64,000 nucleotides of DNA from Anaerolineales bacterium UBA2181 (GCA_002328075.1 DCVT01000018.1:11310-75309); one strand, 5' to 3'. Shown: positions 1 to 9,077, counted from the stretch's first letter. The notes: generated by a model not told the origin, from the letters alone. Made by a program: numbers and translations.

Positions 1-2
1 CC

Positions 3-692
3 GGCAGGCAGGACAGAGCGGTCTCAGCAGTTCCCGAGAGCTATGTGCGCGCCCTGGAGTCGGCCGGCGCCGCCCCGCTTCTCATCCCCGTGGTCCGACA
101 GGAGAGCACGCTGCGCATGCTTTACCGGCTGTTGGACGGTCTGCTACTGGCGGGAGGGGTGGACATTGACCCGGCCCGTTTTGGTCAGGAGCCACACCCC
201 AAACTGGGCAAAGTCGACGCGTTGCGCGACTGGGTGGAGCTGAGTCTTGTCCCCTGGGCCTGGGCCGACGGCCTGCCCGTGCTCGGCATCTGCCGCGGGA
301 TTCAGACCCTCAACGTCGCCCGGGGCGGTACGCTCTGGCAGGACATCACCAGCCAGGTTCCCGGTGCGCTCCACCACGGCCGCGTCTCGTACACGCTGCG
401 GGCCCACGCGGTGAAGCTGGAGCCGGCCAGCCGGTTGGTCACCGTCCTGGGATCCGACAAGGTCAGGGTGAACAGCCTGCACCACCAGGCCATCCAGGTG
501 CCCGGCCGGGGTCTGCAGGTTGTCGGTCGGTCTTCTGACGGCATCATCGAGGCAGTGGAAGGCGATGGTCAGGCGTGGGTTGTGGGGGTGCAGTGGCACC
601 CAGAGTGGCTGTGGGAGACCGACCGGCCGGCAGAGCGATTGTTTGAGGGGTTCGTGGCGGCCTGCACCGCCCGGAGAGCGGCCTCGGCGTGA
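3..692 (+). CDS. Peptidase C26 / class I glutamine amidotransferase-like hydrolase, 5' partial
   Basis: The reading frame is open to the left edge, so the true start lies outside; the visible part is about 229 residues. The fold is that of gamma-glutamyl-gamma-aminobutyrate hydrolase (PuuD-like, peptidase C26). Seen directly: the nucleophile elbow GICRGIQ with its Cys, and the His/Glu pair in QWHPEW near the C-terminus, which complete a Cys-His-Glu triad. A segment reading GGVDIDP matches the oxyanion-side loop of the family. The family hydrolyses gamma-glutamyl amides, and the exact substrate here cannot be told. No glutamine synthetase or polyamine gene is visible beside it. It is convergent with the kinase gene to the right. 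Confidence 0.85.
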   Translation, partial: GRQDRAVSAVPESYVRALESAGAAPLLIPVVRQESTLRMLYRLLDGLLLAGGVDIDPARFGQEPHPKLGKVDALRDWVELSLVPWAWADGLPVLGICRGIQTLNVARGGTLWQDITSQVPGALHHGRVSYTLRAHAVKLEPASRLVTVLGSDKVRVNSLHHQAIQVPGRGLQVVGRSSDGIIEAVEGDGQAWVVGVQWHPEWLWETDRPAERLFEGFVAACTARRAASA

Positions 693-759
693 ACCTCGCA
701 TCCCCTTGCCTGGGCAAGTCGGCGGGCGAGGTATCGAACTCGGGCGGCTTCTCCTCGCT

Positions 760-782
760 GCGCTTCTCTGCCCGGGAAGCGC
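760..782. terminator. Hairpin between convergent genes
   Basis: A 7-bp inverted repeat (GCGCTTC / GAAGCGC) with a 9-nt loop sits in the 148-bp gap between the convergent hydrolase and kinase genes. There is no T-tract, so a rho-independent terminator role is only inferred from position. Confidence 0.3.
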
Positions 783-840
783 CACAGTCCCCTAGCTCAA
801 CCTGGTCATCCCGCGCTGCACGCGGGCGCTGCTCCGAGCA

Positions 841-2178
841 TCAGTGAGCGTAACAGCTCCCGCCAATGAACTCTCGCAGAAGCGAGTCCGGTGGGATGGC
901 GGTCTCGTCCTCCACCGGGCTCACGGATTCCAGGAGACGGTAGACTCGCTCCGCCCGCAACCAGGCATCCTGCCGGTTAGGATCACCCCGGTATTCGTCC
1001 ACCCACCGGGAAAAATGGTCCAACAACCGCACCCGCATGATGGGTAGTTCGTAGGACAGAGCCCCGTTGATGATGAAATCGGTCGTATTGATGTGCGGGA
1101 TGATGTGGCGCATCTCACTGCTCCGGACATAGTGCCAGTGCTCCAGAGTGCGCTGTGGATCATAAGCCCGTTCGGCAGCATCCCGCACCATGCGCCGCAT
1201 CAACCGGAGATCGGTCCACCGGACAAAGCGGCCGTCCACTCCCTTCATCTGCAGCAGGGTCTCGATGTACAGCTTGAACTTCTGCTCGGCCGGCACCGAC
1301 CCGGTCATGGGAGCGTACAGCCCGTGCAGGCTGTCAATCAGGACAACGTCATCCGGGCCAATCCGCATCGGCGTGGTCTGCCCGGTGCGCCGGCCGGTCT
1401 TAAAATCATAGTGGGGCACCTGGATCTCCCTGCCCTCAACCAGGGCGGCCAGGTGCTGATTGATCAGTTCGAGCTCTAATGCGTGGGGAGTTTCAAAGTC
1501 GTAATCGCCGTACTCGTCCCGGGGGTGCAGATCCAGATCAAAGAAATAGTTGTCGATATTGAGCGCCACCAGGGACAGGCCGGCCTGGCGGAGTCGCTCC
1601 GCCAGTTTGGCGGTGGTGGTCGTCTTGCCCGACGAGGAAGGGCCAGCAATGATGATGATCTTGACCCTGTCCCGGCGTTCGATGATATGCTCGGCTGCCG
1701 CCGCCAGATCTGCCCCGTAGGCAGCGTCCGACGCCCGCACGATGGCGGGGAACTCGCCCTGGGCGATGCGCTGATTCAGGCTACTGACCGAATGGAGGTT
1801 CTGGTCGGCCGACCAGGAGAGGACCTGCCAGATCTTGCGATAGGGCACGTTGCCCGAATCCCGGTCCTCCTTGGTCTTGCTGCGGCGGCGCGCCTGCTCA
1901 TGGCGATACAGGATGTAAGCCTTGGCAGTGCGGGCGTGCCCATTCTCGATGAGCACCTTTTCCACGACGTCCTGAATCTCCTCGACGGTTGGCAACCCGC
2001 CGGGGGGCAGGCTCTGTTCCAGTATCTCCACCACCTGCCCGGCCAACCGTTCGGCAATCGAGCGATCGCGCCCGCCCACCGCCACCGCTGCCCGGTAGAT
2101 GGCGTGGGCAATCCGGTCCGGGTTGAACGGAACGACCGCCCCGCTACGTTTGATTACCTGCTTGATCTCGACGACCAC
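841..2178 (-). CDS. ATP-cone / uridine kinase-like fusion (nucleoside kinase)
   Basis: A 445-residue cytoplasmic protein. The first ~95 residues look like an ATP-cone (VIKRSGAVVPFNPDRI, then a helical repeat ending AYILYRHEQAR), the nucleotide-sensing domain best known from ribonucleotide reductases and NrdR. From about residue 170 comes a phosphoribulokinase/uridine-kinase P-loop domain with GPSSSGKTTT (about 178-187), a substrate motif NIDNYF and a Walker-B-like VVLIDSLHG. Known family members phosphorylate nucleosides; allosteric control by the cone is inference. The GTG start follows an AGAGGG-type site. It is the last gene of the leftward operon that begins with the K+ permease, 35 nt after the carboxypeptidase stop. 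Confidence 0.82.
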   Translation of the reverse strand: MVVEIKQVIKRSGAVVPFNPDRIAHAIYRAAVAVGGRDRSIAERLAGQVVEILEQSLPPGGLPTVEEIQDVVEKVLIENGHARTAKAYILYRHEQARRRSKTKEDRDSGNVPYRKIWQVLSWSADQNLHSVSSLNQRIAQGEFPAIVRASDAAYGADLAAAAEHIIERRDRVKIIIIAGPSSSGKTTTTAKLAERLRQAGLSLVALNIDNYFFDLDLHPRDEYGDYDFETPHALELELINQHLAALVEGREIQVPHYDFKTGRRTGQTTPMRIGPDDVVLIDSLHGLYAPMTGSVPAEQKFKLYIETLLQMKGVDGRFVRWTDLRLMRRMVRDAAERAYDPQRTLEHWHYVRSSEMRHIIPHINTTDFIINGALSYELPIMRVRLLDHFSRWVDEYRGDPNRQDAWLRAERVYRLLESVSPVEDETAIPPDSLLREFIGGSCYAH

Positions 2179-2213
2179 CCCACCCTCTTCAAGCCGGTCC
2201 GGGAGCCGCCGGG

Positions 2214-3722
2214 TTACAGCCGATAGATCTCGCCGTAACGCTCGTGCAAATAGGCCAAATAGGGTTGAGGCGAGAGCGGTGTCCCCAGCACCTGGTCGGT
2301 CAGCTCACCCAACGTGAACTTGCTGCCGTGCCGGTGGATCTTTTCCCGGAGCCAGGCCACCAGTCCGTCAAGCCGGCCGGTTTCGATCTGTGACTCCAGG
2401 TCCGGGATCTCCTGCCGGGCCTGATTGTAGAGCTGCACGGAGAGCATGCTGCCCAGCAGGTACTCGGGAAAATAGCCCATCATCCCGCCAGACCAGTGGA
2501 CGTCCTGCAGCACCCCGAGCGCATCGTTGGGAGGCCGGATGCCCAGGTACGCTTCCATCTTGGCGTTCCATGCCTCGGGCAGATCGGCCACAACCAGGGT
2601 GCCGTCCACCAGGGCCTGCTCTAGCTCGAACCGCAGGACGATGTGCAGGCCGTAGGTGACCTCGTCCGCCTCCACCCGGATCAGTGAGGGCGTCACCCGG
2701 TTGATAGCCCGATAAAAGGTCTCCAGATCGACGGATTTGAACTGCGGGAAGCGGGCCTGCAGTGCGGGATAGAAAAAGCGCCAGAACGGCCGGCTCCGGC
2801 CGATGACGTTTTCGAACAGCCGCGACTGGGATTCGTGCGCCACCATGGAGGCGCCGTTCCCCAACAGCGTGTCATCGAGCGTCGGGCTGACGCCCAGTTC
2901 GTACAGCGCGTGACCGCCCTCGTGGATGGAGCTGAACAGCCCGCTGGCCAGATTGCCCGGGTCAAAACGGGTGGTGATGCGCACGTCGTCGCAGGAAAAA
3001 CTGGTGGTGAAAGGGTGCGCCGACCGATCCTGGCGGCCGCGGTTAAAGTCGAACCCGATGGTCCGCAAAGCTTCCAAGCCCAGCTCCCACTGAGCGGCCG
3101 GGTCAAAGTCACCCTGCAGGCAGCCAGTGTCCACCCGTTGTTGCACCGCCGGGTCAGAGATAGCGCTCACCAACCGCACGAGAGCCGGACGATACTCGTC
3201 GAACACCCGCCGCACCTGGGCGGCGGTCAACCCCGGCTCAAAGTTGTCCAGCATCGGGTCGTAGAGGCTCTCCTCGTAGTCAAAACAGCGCGCCCATTGC
3301 AGCCGAAGCGCCACCAGCTCTTCCAGATTCGGCTGAAAGAGGCCAAAGTCCGACTCCTGGCGCGCCCGGACCCAGGCCTGGTGTCCCAACGATGCTGCCC
3401 GAGCCATCTGCCCTACCAGTTCCGAGGGGACCCGTCGCTGTTTCTGGTACTCGCGCCGAGTTACGCGGATCAGACTGCCCTCGTCCGAGGCAAAACCCAG
3501 CTCTGCCTCGTAGGGCACAAGTTGCTCCAACCACTCTCCCACCTGGTCGCTGACAAACAGCCGGTGCGCCATCGTGGATAGAGTGCCCAGTTGCCGTGCC
3601 CGCGCGGCCGCGCCTCCCGGCGGCATATTCGTTTCGCGGTCCCAGCCCAACACGCTGGACGCCTGCGCCAGGTCACGCACCTGCGCCAGATGCGTTCTCA
3701 GCTCTGCCAGTACCTCTTTCAT
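2214..3722 (-). CDS. M32 carboxypeptidase Taq
   Basis: A 502-residue thermostable-carboxypeptidase-1-type metallopeptidase, the usual length for family M32. The zinc site is visible as HEGGHALYE (HEXXH, about residues 263-267), followed by the family's downstream Glu region (AHESQSRLFEN). The N-terminal helix carries SSVLGWDRETNMPPGG, typical of the family. The enzyme removes C-terminal residues from peptides in the cytoplasm. The ATG is preceded by AAGGAG at 7 nt, and the gene starts 10 nt after the upstream RCK gene stops, so it belongs to the same transcript. Its link to potassium transport is not obvious. Confidence 0.93.
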   Translation of the reverse strand: MKEVLAELRTHLAQVRDLAQASSVLGWDRETNMPPGGAAARARQLGTLSTMAHRLFVSDQVGEWLEQLVPYEAELGFASDEGSLIRVTRREYQKQRRVPSELVGQMARAASLGHQAWVRARQESDFGLFQPNLEELVALRLQWARCFDYEESLYDPMLDNFEPGLTAAQVRRVFDEYRPALVRLVSAISDPAVQQRVDTGCLQGDFDPAAQWELGLEALRTIGFDFNRGRQDRSAHPFTTSFSCDDVRITTRFDPGNLASGLFSSIHEGGHALYELGVSPTLDDTLLGNGASMVAHESQSRLFENVIGRSRPFWRFFYPALQARFPQFKSVDLETFYRAINRVTPSLIRVEADEVTYGLHIVLRFELEQALVDGTLVVADLPEAWNAKMEAYLGIRPPNDALGVLQDVHWSGGMMGYFPEYLLGSMLSVQLYNQARQEIPDLESQIETGRLDGLVAWLREKIHRHGSKFTLGELTDQVLGTPLSPQPYLAYLHERYGEIYRL

Positions 3723-3732
3723 CGCTCACTCC

Positions 3733-4428
3733 TTATGTTTCACCCGCCGGCGGACCAACCTGAAGGCGGCTGCCGCCCAGATACGCCAAGAGCGCGTCCT
3801 TTTGTTCGACCGAGACCACCGCAAAGACCTCGTCGGCCGCCCTGAGCACCGTGTCGCCGCGAGGAACCAGCATCCCGTCCGATCGCACCACCACCATCAG
3901 CAGGCAGTCCGGCGGCAGTCGCAGTTCGGCCACGGCCTTGTCCGCCGCCGGCGAGTTCACCGAGACCTTGGCTTCGACTACCGAGAACTGGCCCGAATTG
4001 AGGTTCATGACGTCGCCCAACGTGATCTTTTCCGCAATCATCCGGGCCAACAACACCGACTGGTTGAGCGCTACATCCACGCCCATCTCGGGCGTAAACA
4101 GCCAGGCGTTCTTGGGGTTGTTGATCCGCGCCACCACGCGCGGGACACGGAACTCCAGCCGGGCCAGCGCTGCCACGGCCAGGTTGACCTCGTCCCGGCC
4201 GGTCATGGCGGCGACCACCTGGACCGCCCTGATGCCCGCCGAACGCAGGATCTCCACGTCCGTCCCGTCGCCTTCGACGACGGACTCGGTCGGCAGCTCC
4301 CGGTGGAGCTTGGCCAATACGTCTCGGCGAGCCTCAATGACCTTGACCGGATGGCCGTCGTCCATCAGCAATTGTGCCAGATGAGCGCCGGTCTTGCCAC
4401 CGCCAATGATCAGAATGGATGGCTTCAC
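3733..4428 (-). CDS. trkA: TrkA-family RCK potassium regulatory protein (second copy)
   Basis: 231 residues. An N-terminal Rossmann fold (ILIIGGGKTGAHLA) with the acidic end of strand 2 (VIEARRD) fits the TrkA-N/RCK NAD-binding domain. From about residue 140 a TrkA-C domain follows (FSVVEAKVSVNSPAADKAV). Such proteins bind NAD(H) or ATP and gate potassium transporters from the cytoplasmic side. Its start overlaps the stop of the preceding trkA gene by 4 nt (ATGA), so translation is coupled. The two RCK proteins downstream of a KimA-type permease probably form a hetero-oligomeric regulator of that permease; this is inferred from gene order. Confidence 0.88.
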   Translation of the reverse strand: MKPSILIIGGGKTGAHLAQLLMDDGHPVKVIEARRDVLAKLHRELPTESVVEGDGTDVEILRSAGIRAVQVVAAMTGRDEVNLAVAALARLEFRVPRVVARINNPKNAWLFTPEMGVDVALNQSVLLARMIAEKITLGDVMNLNSGQFSVVEAKVSVNSPAADKAVAELRLPPDCLLMVVVRSDGMLVPRGDTVLRAADEVFAVVSVEQKDALLAYLGGSRLQVGPPAGET

Positions 4429-5093
4429 GCCGCCACCTCCCGCCCGTTACCCACCAACTGATGCAAAACTGATTCGTTGGCGGTTACATCCAGACCCAGG
4501 TACACAAGATCGCCCTGTTCCAACACCTGGTCGGGTTGAGCGATGCAGGTCTGGCTGCCCCGGGTGAAGCCCACCACGACCAACGCTCGATCCTCCGAGA
4601 GAAAACCCACCGTCCGGCCGGCCAGCGCCCTTCCGACCCGGATCTGAACCACCTGCACCTCACCGTTGCCCAAGGTGCCCACTACCTGCCATTGGGGATG
4701 GGTGATCAGGCTGACCATCTGCTCGGCTCCCCACAACGTCGTACAGACCACCTGAACGTCCAGATTGTGATACAGCGGCCGGCGGGCCGGGTCATATAGG
4801 CGGGCAATCACAATGGGCACGCGGAACACGTCCCGGGCGATCCGTGCCACCACCATGTTGGCGTTGTCGTTCGAGGTGCAGGCCGCCAGGGCGTCGCACT
4901 GTTCGATGCCCGCCCTCAGCAAGGCATCCCGGTCAAAACCCAACCCGTGAATCATGCGACCCTGGAAATCCGGACCCAAACGAGAAAAGGCGCCCGGGTC
5001 GGGATCGATGACCGCTACCGACTGGTTGCGGCGGCACAGGTCCTGCGCCAGGGCCGCCCCCACCCGGCCACTACCCACCACAATCACCTTCAT
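4425..5093 (-). CDS. trkA: TrkA-family RCK potassium regulatory protein (first copy)
   Basis: 222 residues with an N-terminal Rossmann motif VIVVGSGRVGAALA and acidic VIDPDPG, then a TrkA-C-like domain (VVQIRVGRALAGRTVG). It is a paralogue of the next gene in the operon, which it overlaps by 4 nt. Its ribosome-binding site AAGGAG lies in the last codons of the permease gene, whose stop is only 4 nt upstream of this ATG, so the two should be translationally coupled. The expected role is NAD(H)/nucleotide-dependent gating of the neighbouring K+ transporter. Confidence 0.88.
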   Translation of the reverse strand: MKVIVVGSGRVGAALAQDLCRRNQSVAVIDPDPGAFSRLGPDFQGRMIHGLGFDRDALLRAGIEQCDALAACTSNDNANMVVARIARDVFRVPIVIARLYDPARRPLYHNLDVQVVCTTLWGAEQMVSLITHPQWQVVGTLGNGEVQVVQIRVGRALAGRTVGFLSEDRALVVVGFTRGSQTCIAQPDQVLEQGDLVYLGLDVTANESVLHQLVGNGREVAA

Positions 5094-5097
5094 CGAT

Positions 5098-6942
5098 TCA
5101 CTCCTTCAGATGGTACGGCACGTCGGTCACAATCGTGTCACGCCGGAACAGAAACGCCAGCCGGATCAGCATCGCGGTCTGGTTGTGCAGCAGGTTCTGC
5201 CACCACTTTTGCGGCACAAACTGCGGGAGCACGATGGTCACCTTTTCGTCATGCCGGGTGATGTCGTCGATCCGGTCCACATACGACATCAGCGGTCCGA
5301 CAATCGATCGGTACGGCGAAGCCAATACCTCCAAGCGCGTTCCGCCTGCCCAGGCATACCATTTTTCCTGGATTCCGGCGGTCTCGGCTGGGTTGACTTC
5401 AACATAGACGCCGGTCACATCATCGGATATCGAACGGGCATACTCCAGCGCGTGGATGACGCCCCGATGTACTCCCGCTACCGGCACCAGGACGCGGTGC
5501 CGTCGTATTCGCGGCGGGGCACCAAAAGCATCCAGCGATAGCTGGACGGCTGCATGGTCGAAATGACGCTTGACGGACAGAAAACCCAACACCAGCAACG
5601 GCAAGATCAACAGGACCGCCCAACCCCCATGCGAAAACCGGGTAACCGCCAGAATCAGCAGCACGGCGAACGTCGTCGTAGCCCCAAAACCGTTGATGGC
5701 CATGTTCCGTTGCCATCCGGGCGGCCTGAGCCGCAACCAGCGCCGGACCATGCCGATTTGGGAAAGCGTGAACGAGACAAAAACGCCGATGGCGTACAAC
5801 GGCAACAGCGAATGGGTCCGGCCGCCAAAGATCACGATCAGCAGCGAGGCGGCCGCGCCCAGCACAATGATTCCATTGGAGAAAACCAGCCGGTCACCCA
5901 GGTTGGTCATCTGGCGCGGCAAGAAACCGTCGCGCGCCAGGAACGAACTCAGGCGCGGAAAATCGGCAAACGCCGTGTTGCTGGCCAGCAAAAGGATCAA
6001 GGCGGTAAAAAGCTGGATGGCCACGTAGGCAAGCCCCTTGCCGCCAAAGAGTGCCCGACCTATCTGGGAAAGAACCGTCTCCGAGTGCACCGGATAGGCG
6101 CCTACCTGATGCGCCATCACGGTGATTCCCAGGAACATGATCGCCAGGAGTCCAACCATAACCGCCAGGGTCCGGGAGGCGTTGTCTGCCTCCGGTGGTT
6201 TAAACGCCTGCACCCCATTGGCGACGGCCTCGATGCCCGTCAGGGCGGTACACCCGGCCGCAAACGCGCGCAGCAGCAGAAACAACGTCACCGACGAGGT
6301 AACCTGGACCGTCACGTGCGCTTCGCCCGGGGTCACGGTGGGCAATGTGCCCGTCGCCCAGCGGATAAACCCGTATCCCAGCAGGCTGAGGACCCCCCCA
6401 ACAAACAGGTAGGTGGGAATGGTAAAGACCGTCGCCGACTCCCGAACCCCGCGCAGGTTGATGATAGTGACGAATGCCACAACCGCCACCCCCATCATCA
6501 CCCGGTACGGATAGAGCGCCGGAATCCAGGAGGTGATGGCGGCCACCCCGGCCGCCGTGCTGACCGCGACCGTCAGGATATAGTCGGTAAGCAGGGCGCC
6601 GGCGGCCGTCAGTCCGGGCAGGTCGCCCAGGTTGTCCCGCGCGACGCTATAGGCGCCGCCACCACCCGGGTAGGCGTGGATGGTCTGGTAATAGGAGGTT
6701 CCCACGGTCACCACCAGAATCGCGATGCCGATTGCCACGGGTATGGACAACCCCAGCGCACCCGTGCCGGCCAGAATCAGCACGAACAGTATCTCCTCGG
6801 TCGCATAGGCGACCGACGAGAGCGCGTCTGACGAAAAAACCGCCAGGCCTTTGATCTTGGGCAACCGCTCGTGCATTTGCTGCGAGGTCGCCAGCGGGTC
6901 GCCAATGAGAAGATGTCGCAGCGATGTCCGCGAGGACTGCAT
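5098..6942 (-). CDS. kimA: KimA-type APC-superfamily potassium permease
   Basis: 614 residues from the ATG chosen here. A GTG at 6975 would add 11 residues, but AAGGA lies upstream of the ATG at 6942 and the N-terminus SLRHLLIGDPL then matches the family. About 12 membrane segments are visible, with the KimA/YdaO hallmark start LPKIKGLAVFSSDALSSVAY and the gating region YPGGGGAYSVARDNLG. A C-terminal cytoplasmic domain of about 150 residues (HRVLVPVAGVHRGVIHALEY) resembles the stress-protein-like dimer domain of KimA. Bacillus KimA is a H+/K+ symporter inhibited by c-di-AMP. The RCK genes immediately downstream support a potassium role over amino-acid transport. First gene of a five-gene operon. 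Confidence 0.85.
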   Translation of the reverse strand: MQSSRTSLRHLLIGDPLATSQQMHERLPKIKGLAVFSSDALSSVAYATEEILFVLILAGTGALGLSIPVAIGIAILVVTVGTSYYQTIHAYPGGGGAYSVARDNLGDLPGLTAAGALLTDYILTVAVSTAAGVAAITSWIPALYPYRVMMGVAVVAFVTIINLRGVRESATVFTIPTYLFVGGVLSLLGYGFIRWATGTLPTVTPGEAHVTVQVTSSVTLFLLLRAFAAGCTALTGIEAVANGVQAFKPPEADNASRTLAVMVGLLAIMFLGITVMAHQVGAYPVHSETVLSQIGRALFGGKGLAYVAIQLFTALILLLASNTAFADFPRLSSFLARDGFLPRQMTNLGDRLVFSNGIIVLGAAASLLIVIFGGRTHSLLPLYAIGVFVSFTLSQIGMVRRWLRLRPPGWQRNMAINGFGATTTFAVLLILAVTRFSHGGWAVLLILPLLVLGFLSVKRHFDHAAVQLSLDAFGAPPRIRRHRVLVPVAGVHRGVIHALEYARSISDDVTGVYVEVNPAETAGIQEKWYAWAGGTRLEVLASPYRSIVGPLMSYVDRIDDITRHDEKVTIVLPQFVPQKWWQNLLHNQTAMLIRLAFLFRRDTIVTDVPYHLKE

Positions 6943-7017
6943 CGTTACCAACGTCCTTACAAATGAAAGGCCCACCCAACGATGGTCGCGGGCAGGCCCC
7001 TGCTGTCAATCGATGCA

Positions 7018-7045
7018 AGTATATACCAGCCACACCAGTTGTCAA
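7018..7045 (-). promoter_or_regulatory. Sigma-70-type promoter of the kimA operon
   Basis: On the minus strand: TTGACA (7040-7045), 16-nt spacer, TATACT (7018-7023). This is close to consensus and the strongest promoter seen in the window. It points into kimA, leaving a leader of about 70 nt, too short for a c-di-AMP riboswitch. Confidence 0.75.
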
Positions 7046-7073
7046 AGCAGATCTGCGAGGCCGCTGGGCCGGG

Positions 7074-7102
7074 TTGCCTGGGTGAGGGACCGGTGGTACG
7101 AT
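7074..7102 (+). promoter_or_regulatory. Promoter of the small lipoprotein gene
   Basis: TTGCCT (7074-7079), 17-nt spacer, TACGAT (7097-7102), about 30 nt before the ATG of the lipoprotein gene. It is divergent from the kimA promoter, and the two -35 boxes are about 30 bp apart. Confidence 0.55.
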
Positions 7103-7131
7103 CTGACGTGGTCGCGAAGGAGGTACTACCG

Positions 7132-7674
7132 ATGCCCAAGAGTGGAACGAGCCGATACAAGAGCGTTCTCCTCGGCCTGGCGCTGGCGTTCATCTCGGCG
7201 AATGCCGGATGCGGAATTCGCACCGAGAGCCCGGCGCCCGGCTGCACCGAGTACTGGGGTCTGGCGGCCTCCGGCGGCTGTCAGGGCAAGACGGTCATCC
7301 TCGACCTCCAGGTAGAGCCGCAGATCGACTGCCTTCACGTGCGGGCCAACAACTGCAACGGTGGCATCCTGGACGTGGACAACCTGTGCGAGGTGGCGCT
7401 GACCTTGGGGGAAGTAGAGATCCAGCCGGGCCAGCGCAGCGTTGGGCTGGACGTCGCCGAGCGCGACCCAGCCACCGGTCGGGCCACGCTGACCCACGCG
7501 CATGGCAACTTTTCCGAATTCGCACCGGCGGCCGACCAGTCGGTGGAGGTGATCGGGACGTTGGACACCCGCGCCATTCGGGTGCGGTTCGTCAAGACGC
7601 GCCCGCTCTGCCGAGATCGCTCACCGGACGCCGGCCGCGCGACCGCCAACCTGCGCCGGCCTGATTCCGGCTAG
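7132..7674 (+). CDS. Small secreted lipoprotein, function unknown
   Basis: 180 residues. The ATG is preceded by an excellent AAGGAGG site at 9 nt. The N-terminus has basic residues, a hydrophobic stretch (VLLGLALAFISANAGC) and a lipobox with Cys at about residue 24, so the product should be lipid-anchored outside the cytoplasmic membrane. Five further Cys in the mature region (in CTEYW, GCQGK, DCLHVRANNC and NLCEV) suggest disulphides. No family is recognised. It is followed at 17 nt by a polytopic membrane protein and may be co-transcribed with it. Confidence 0.7.
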   Translation: MPKSGTSRYKSVLLGLALAFISANAGCGIRTESPAPGCTEYWGLAASGGCQGKTVILDLQVEPQIDCLHVRANNCNGGILDVDNLCEVALTLGEVEIQPGQRSVGLDVAERDPATGRATLTHAHGNFSEFAPAADQSVEVIGTLDTRAIRVRFVKTRPLCRDRSPDAGRATANLRRPDSG

Positions 7675-7691
7675 ACAGGAGACCAGCCCCC

Positions 7692-8927
7692 ATGCCCAGC
7701 CACCACCCAACGAATACCGTCACGTTCCGGCAGTTGGCCACTGTCAGCAACTTCTGTCTGTTTGCGGCCGTGGTCTCTGGTGCCCTCCTCGGTCTCTGGG
7801 ACCGCATGCGCCTCTTGCCTTCCTACATCTTTTTCTTTTCCTTTGCTGCGTTTTCGGTCATGCTCTTCCAGACCATACTGGCCCGACCGGCCGACCAGTT
7901 AGGCCGACTCGATCTGCGCGAACAACGCGGTCTTGCCCTGGTCACCGTGATCGTCAGCCTGTTATGCGTCGTCAGCGAACTGACCCTGATCCCTTGGCTC
8001 AAGGTACCGGCCGGGATCTTGCTGGCGGTGGCGGTCGCCTCGCATGCCATCCGGGTATGGGAAGGAAGGACCCTCCCGGCGATCTGGCGCAACGTAGCCT
8101 GGCGCTTTTTCGTCACCGACATGCTCTTTTTGCTGGTGGCGGCCATCGGCCTGGCGGCTTTGGGGTGGAAAGAGACCTGGCCCCAGTTCCCGTTGATTCC
8201 TGCCTTTCTCCGGCCGTCCACCGTCTTCCTGGGCGCTTCGTTCCCGCTCACACTCACCTTCACCGGCTACCTGTACCTGTTTGCCGACCAGAACGGCGGA
8301 CTCTCTTCCATAGAACATCGGATGATGGACGGTTGGTACTATGTCCTGGTGGGCGGCGTGCTGCTTTTCCTGGTGGTGATATTGCTGGATCTCCGCGGCA
8401 TGATGCAGACCCTGGCCATCGTCCTGTTGGCCGGCGTATGGGCGGTCACCTATCTGTTTGCTCGGCGGCTGCTTCGGTCGCCCGGCGCGGTGCACCTGCT
8501 CTACGGGACCATCGGCCTCGTCGGGTTGCTGGCGACCTCGGCCGCCGGCAATGCGCTCATCGCCTCGCGGACGCCCACCATCCCCGCCGGCGCCAACCCC
8601 ATCCTTCTCTCTCATGTGCACTTTGCGCAATTGGGCTGGGTGTGCATCTCCTTTTGGGGCATCCAGTACACCCTGTGGACCACCCTGTTGGCCTGGGATC
8701 GCCGCCAACCCGGCTGGCTACCGTTGGGCGCCGACTATCCGCTGCCCGCCCGCATCACCGCCTACCTCCAACTGGTGCTCGCGGTCGGCGGTGTTGCCCT
8801 GCTCTCCGCCAGCCACCTGCTGGATGACCTGGCCCTGATGCGAGTCAGCGGGCTGATGTACGCCGTTGCCACGCTGCTGCCGCTGGTCATTCTCCGCCAG
8901 CTAGAGTCCGCCACCCGGCCGGCCTGA
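7692..8927 (+). CDS. Polytopic membrane protein, function unknown
   Basis: 411 residues with about 11-12 predicted membrane segments distributed over the whole length. His residues in SHVHFAQLGW (about residue 308) and in the last third recall, loosely, His-bearing membrane segments of NnrS- or heme-copper-oxidase-like proteins, but I cannot assign a family. The ATG lies 17 nt after the lipoprotein stop, with an AGGAG site in between, which suggests one transcript. Codon use matches its neighbours. Confidence 0.6.
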   Translation: MPSHHPTNTVTFRQLATVSNFCLFAAVVSGALLGLWDRMRLLPSYIFFFSFAAFSVMLFQTILARPADQLGRLDLREQRGLALVTVIVSLLCVVSELTLIPWLKVPAGILLAVAVASHAIRVWEGRTLPAIWRNVAWRFFVTDMLFLLVAAIGLAALGWKETWPQFPLIPAFLRPSTVFLGASFPLTLTFTGYLYLFADQNGGLSSIEHRMMDGWYYVLVGGVLLFLVVILLDLRGMMQTLAIVLLAGVWAVTYLFARRLLRSPGAVHLLYGTIGLVGLLATSAAGNALIASRTPTIPAGANPILLSHVHFAQLGWVCISFWGIQYTLWTTLLAWDRRQPGWLPLGADYPLPARITAYLQLVLAVGGVALLSASHLLDDLALMRVSGLMYAVATLLPLVILRQLESATRPA

Positions 8928-9048
8928 TCGTCCCCCCTCGCCGGCCCGGCGGCGCCGTGAAGGGGGGTTGCTTGGCCTGGTCGCTGACGGCGTGGTCCTT
9001 CAAACACGCACGCCTGTAGCCTCCAGACAGCAAGTTCCCGATAACTAC

Positions 9049-9077
9049 TTGCATTGCTCGCGTATTTGTGGTATCAT
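9049..9077 (+). promoter_or_regulatory. Promoter of the ATPase-initiator region
   Basis: TTGCAT (9049-9054), 17-nt spacer, TATCAT (9072-9077), about 50 nt before the ATPase start. The -10 is flanked by ATTTG and CAAAT (9064-9068 and 9083-9087), an inverted pair that could be an operator. It lies in the 200-bp gap 8928-9127, which holds no other feature I can support. Confidence 0.6.

Noticed and set aside
6943..7131. c-di-AMP riboswitch upstream of the KimA-type gene
   Set aside because: The leader after the promoter is only about 70 nt and no ydaO-type conserved core is evident.
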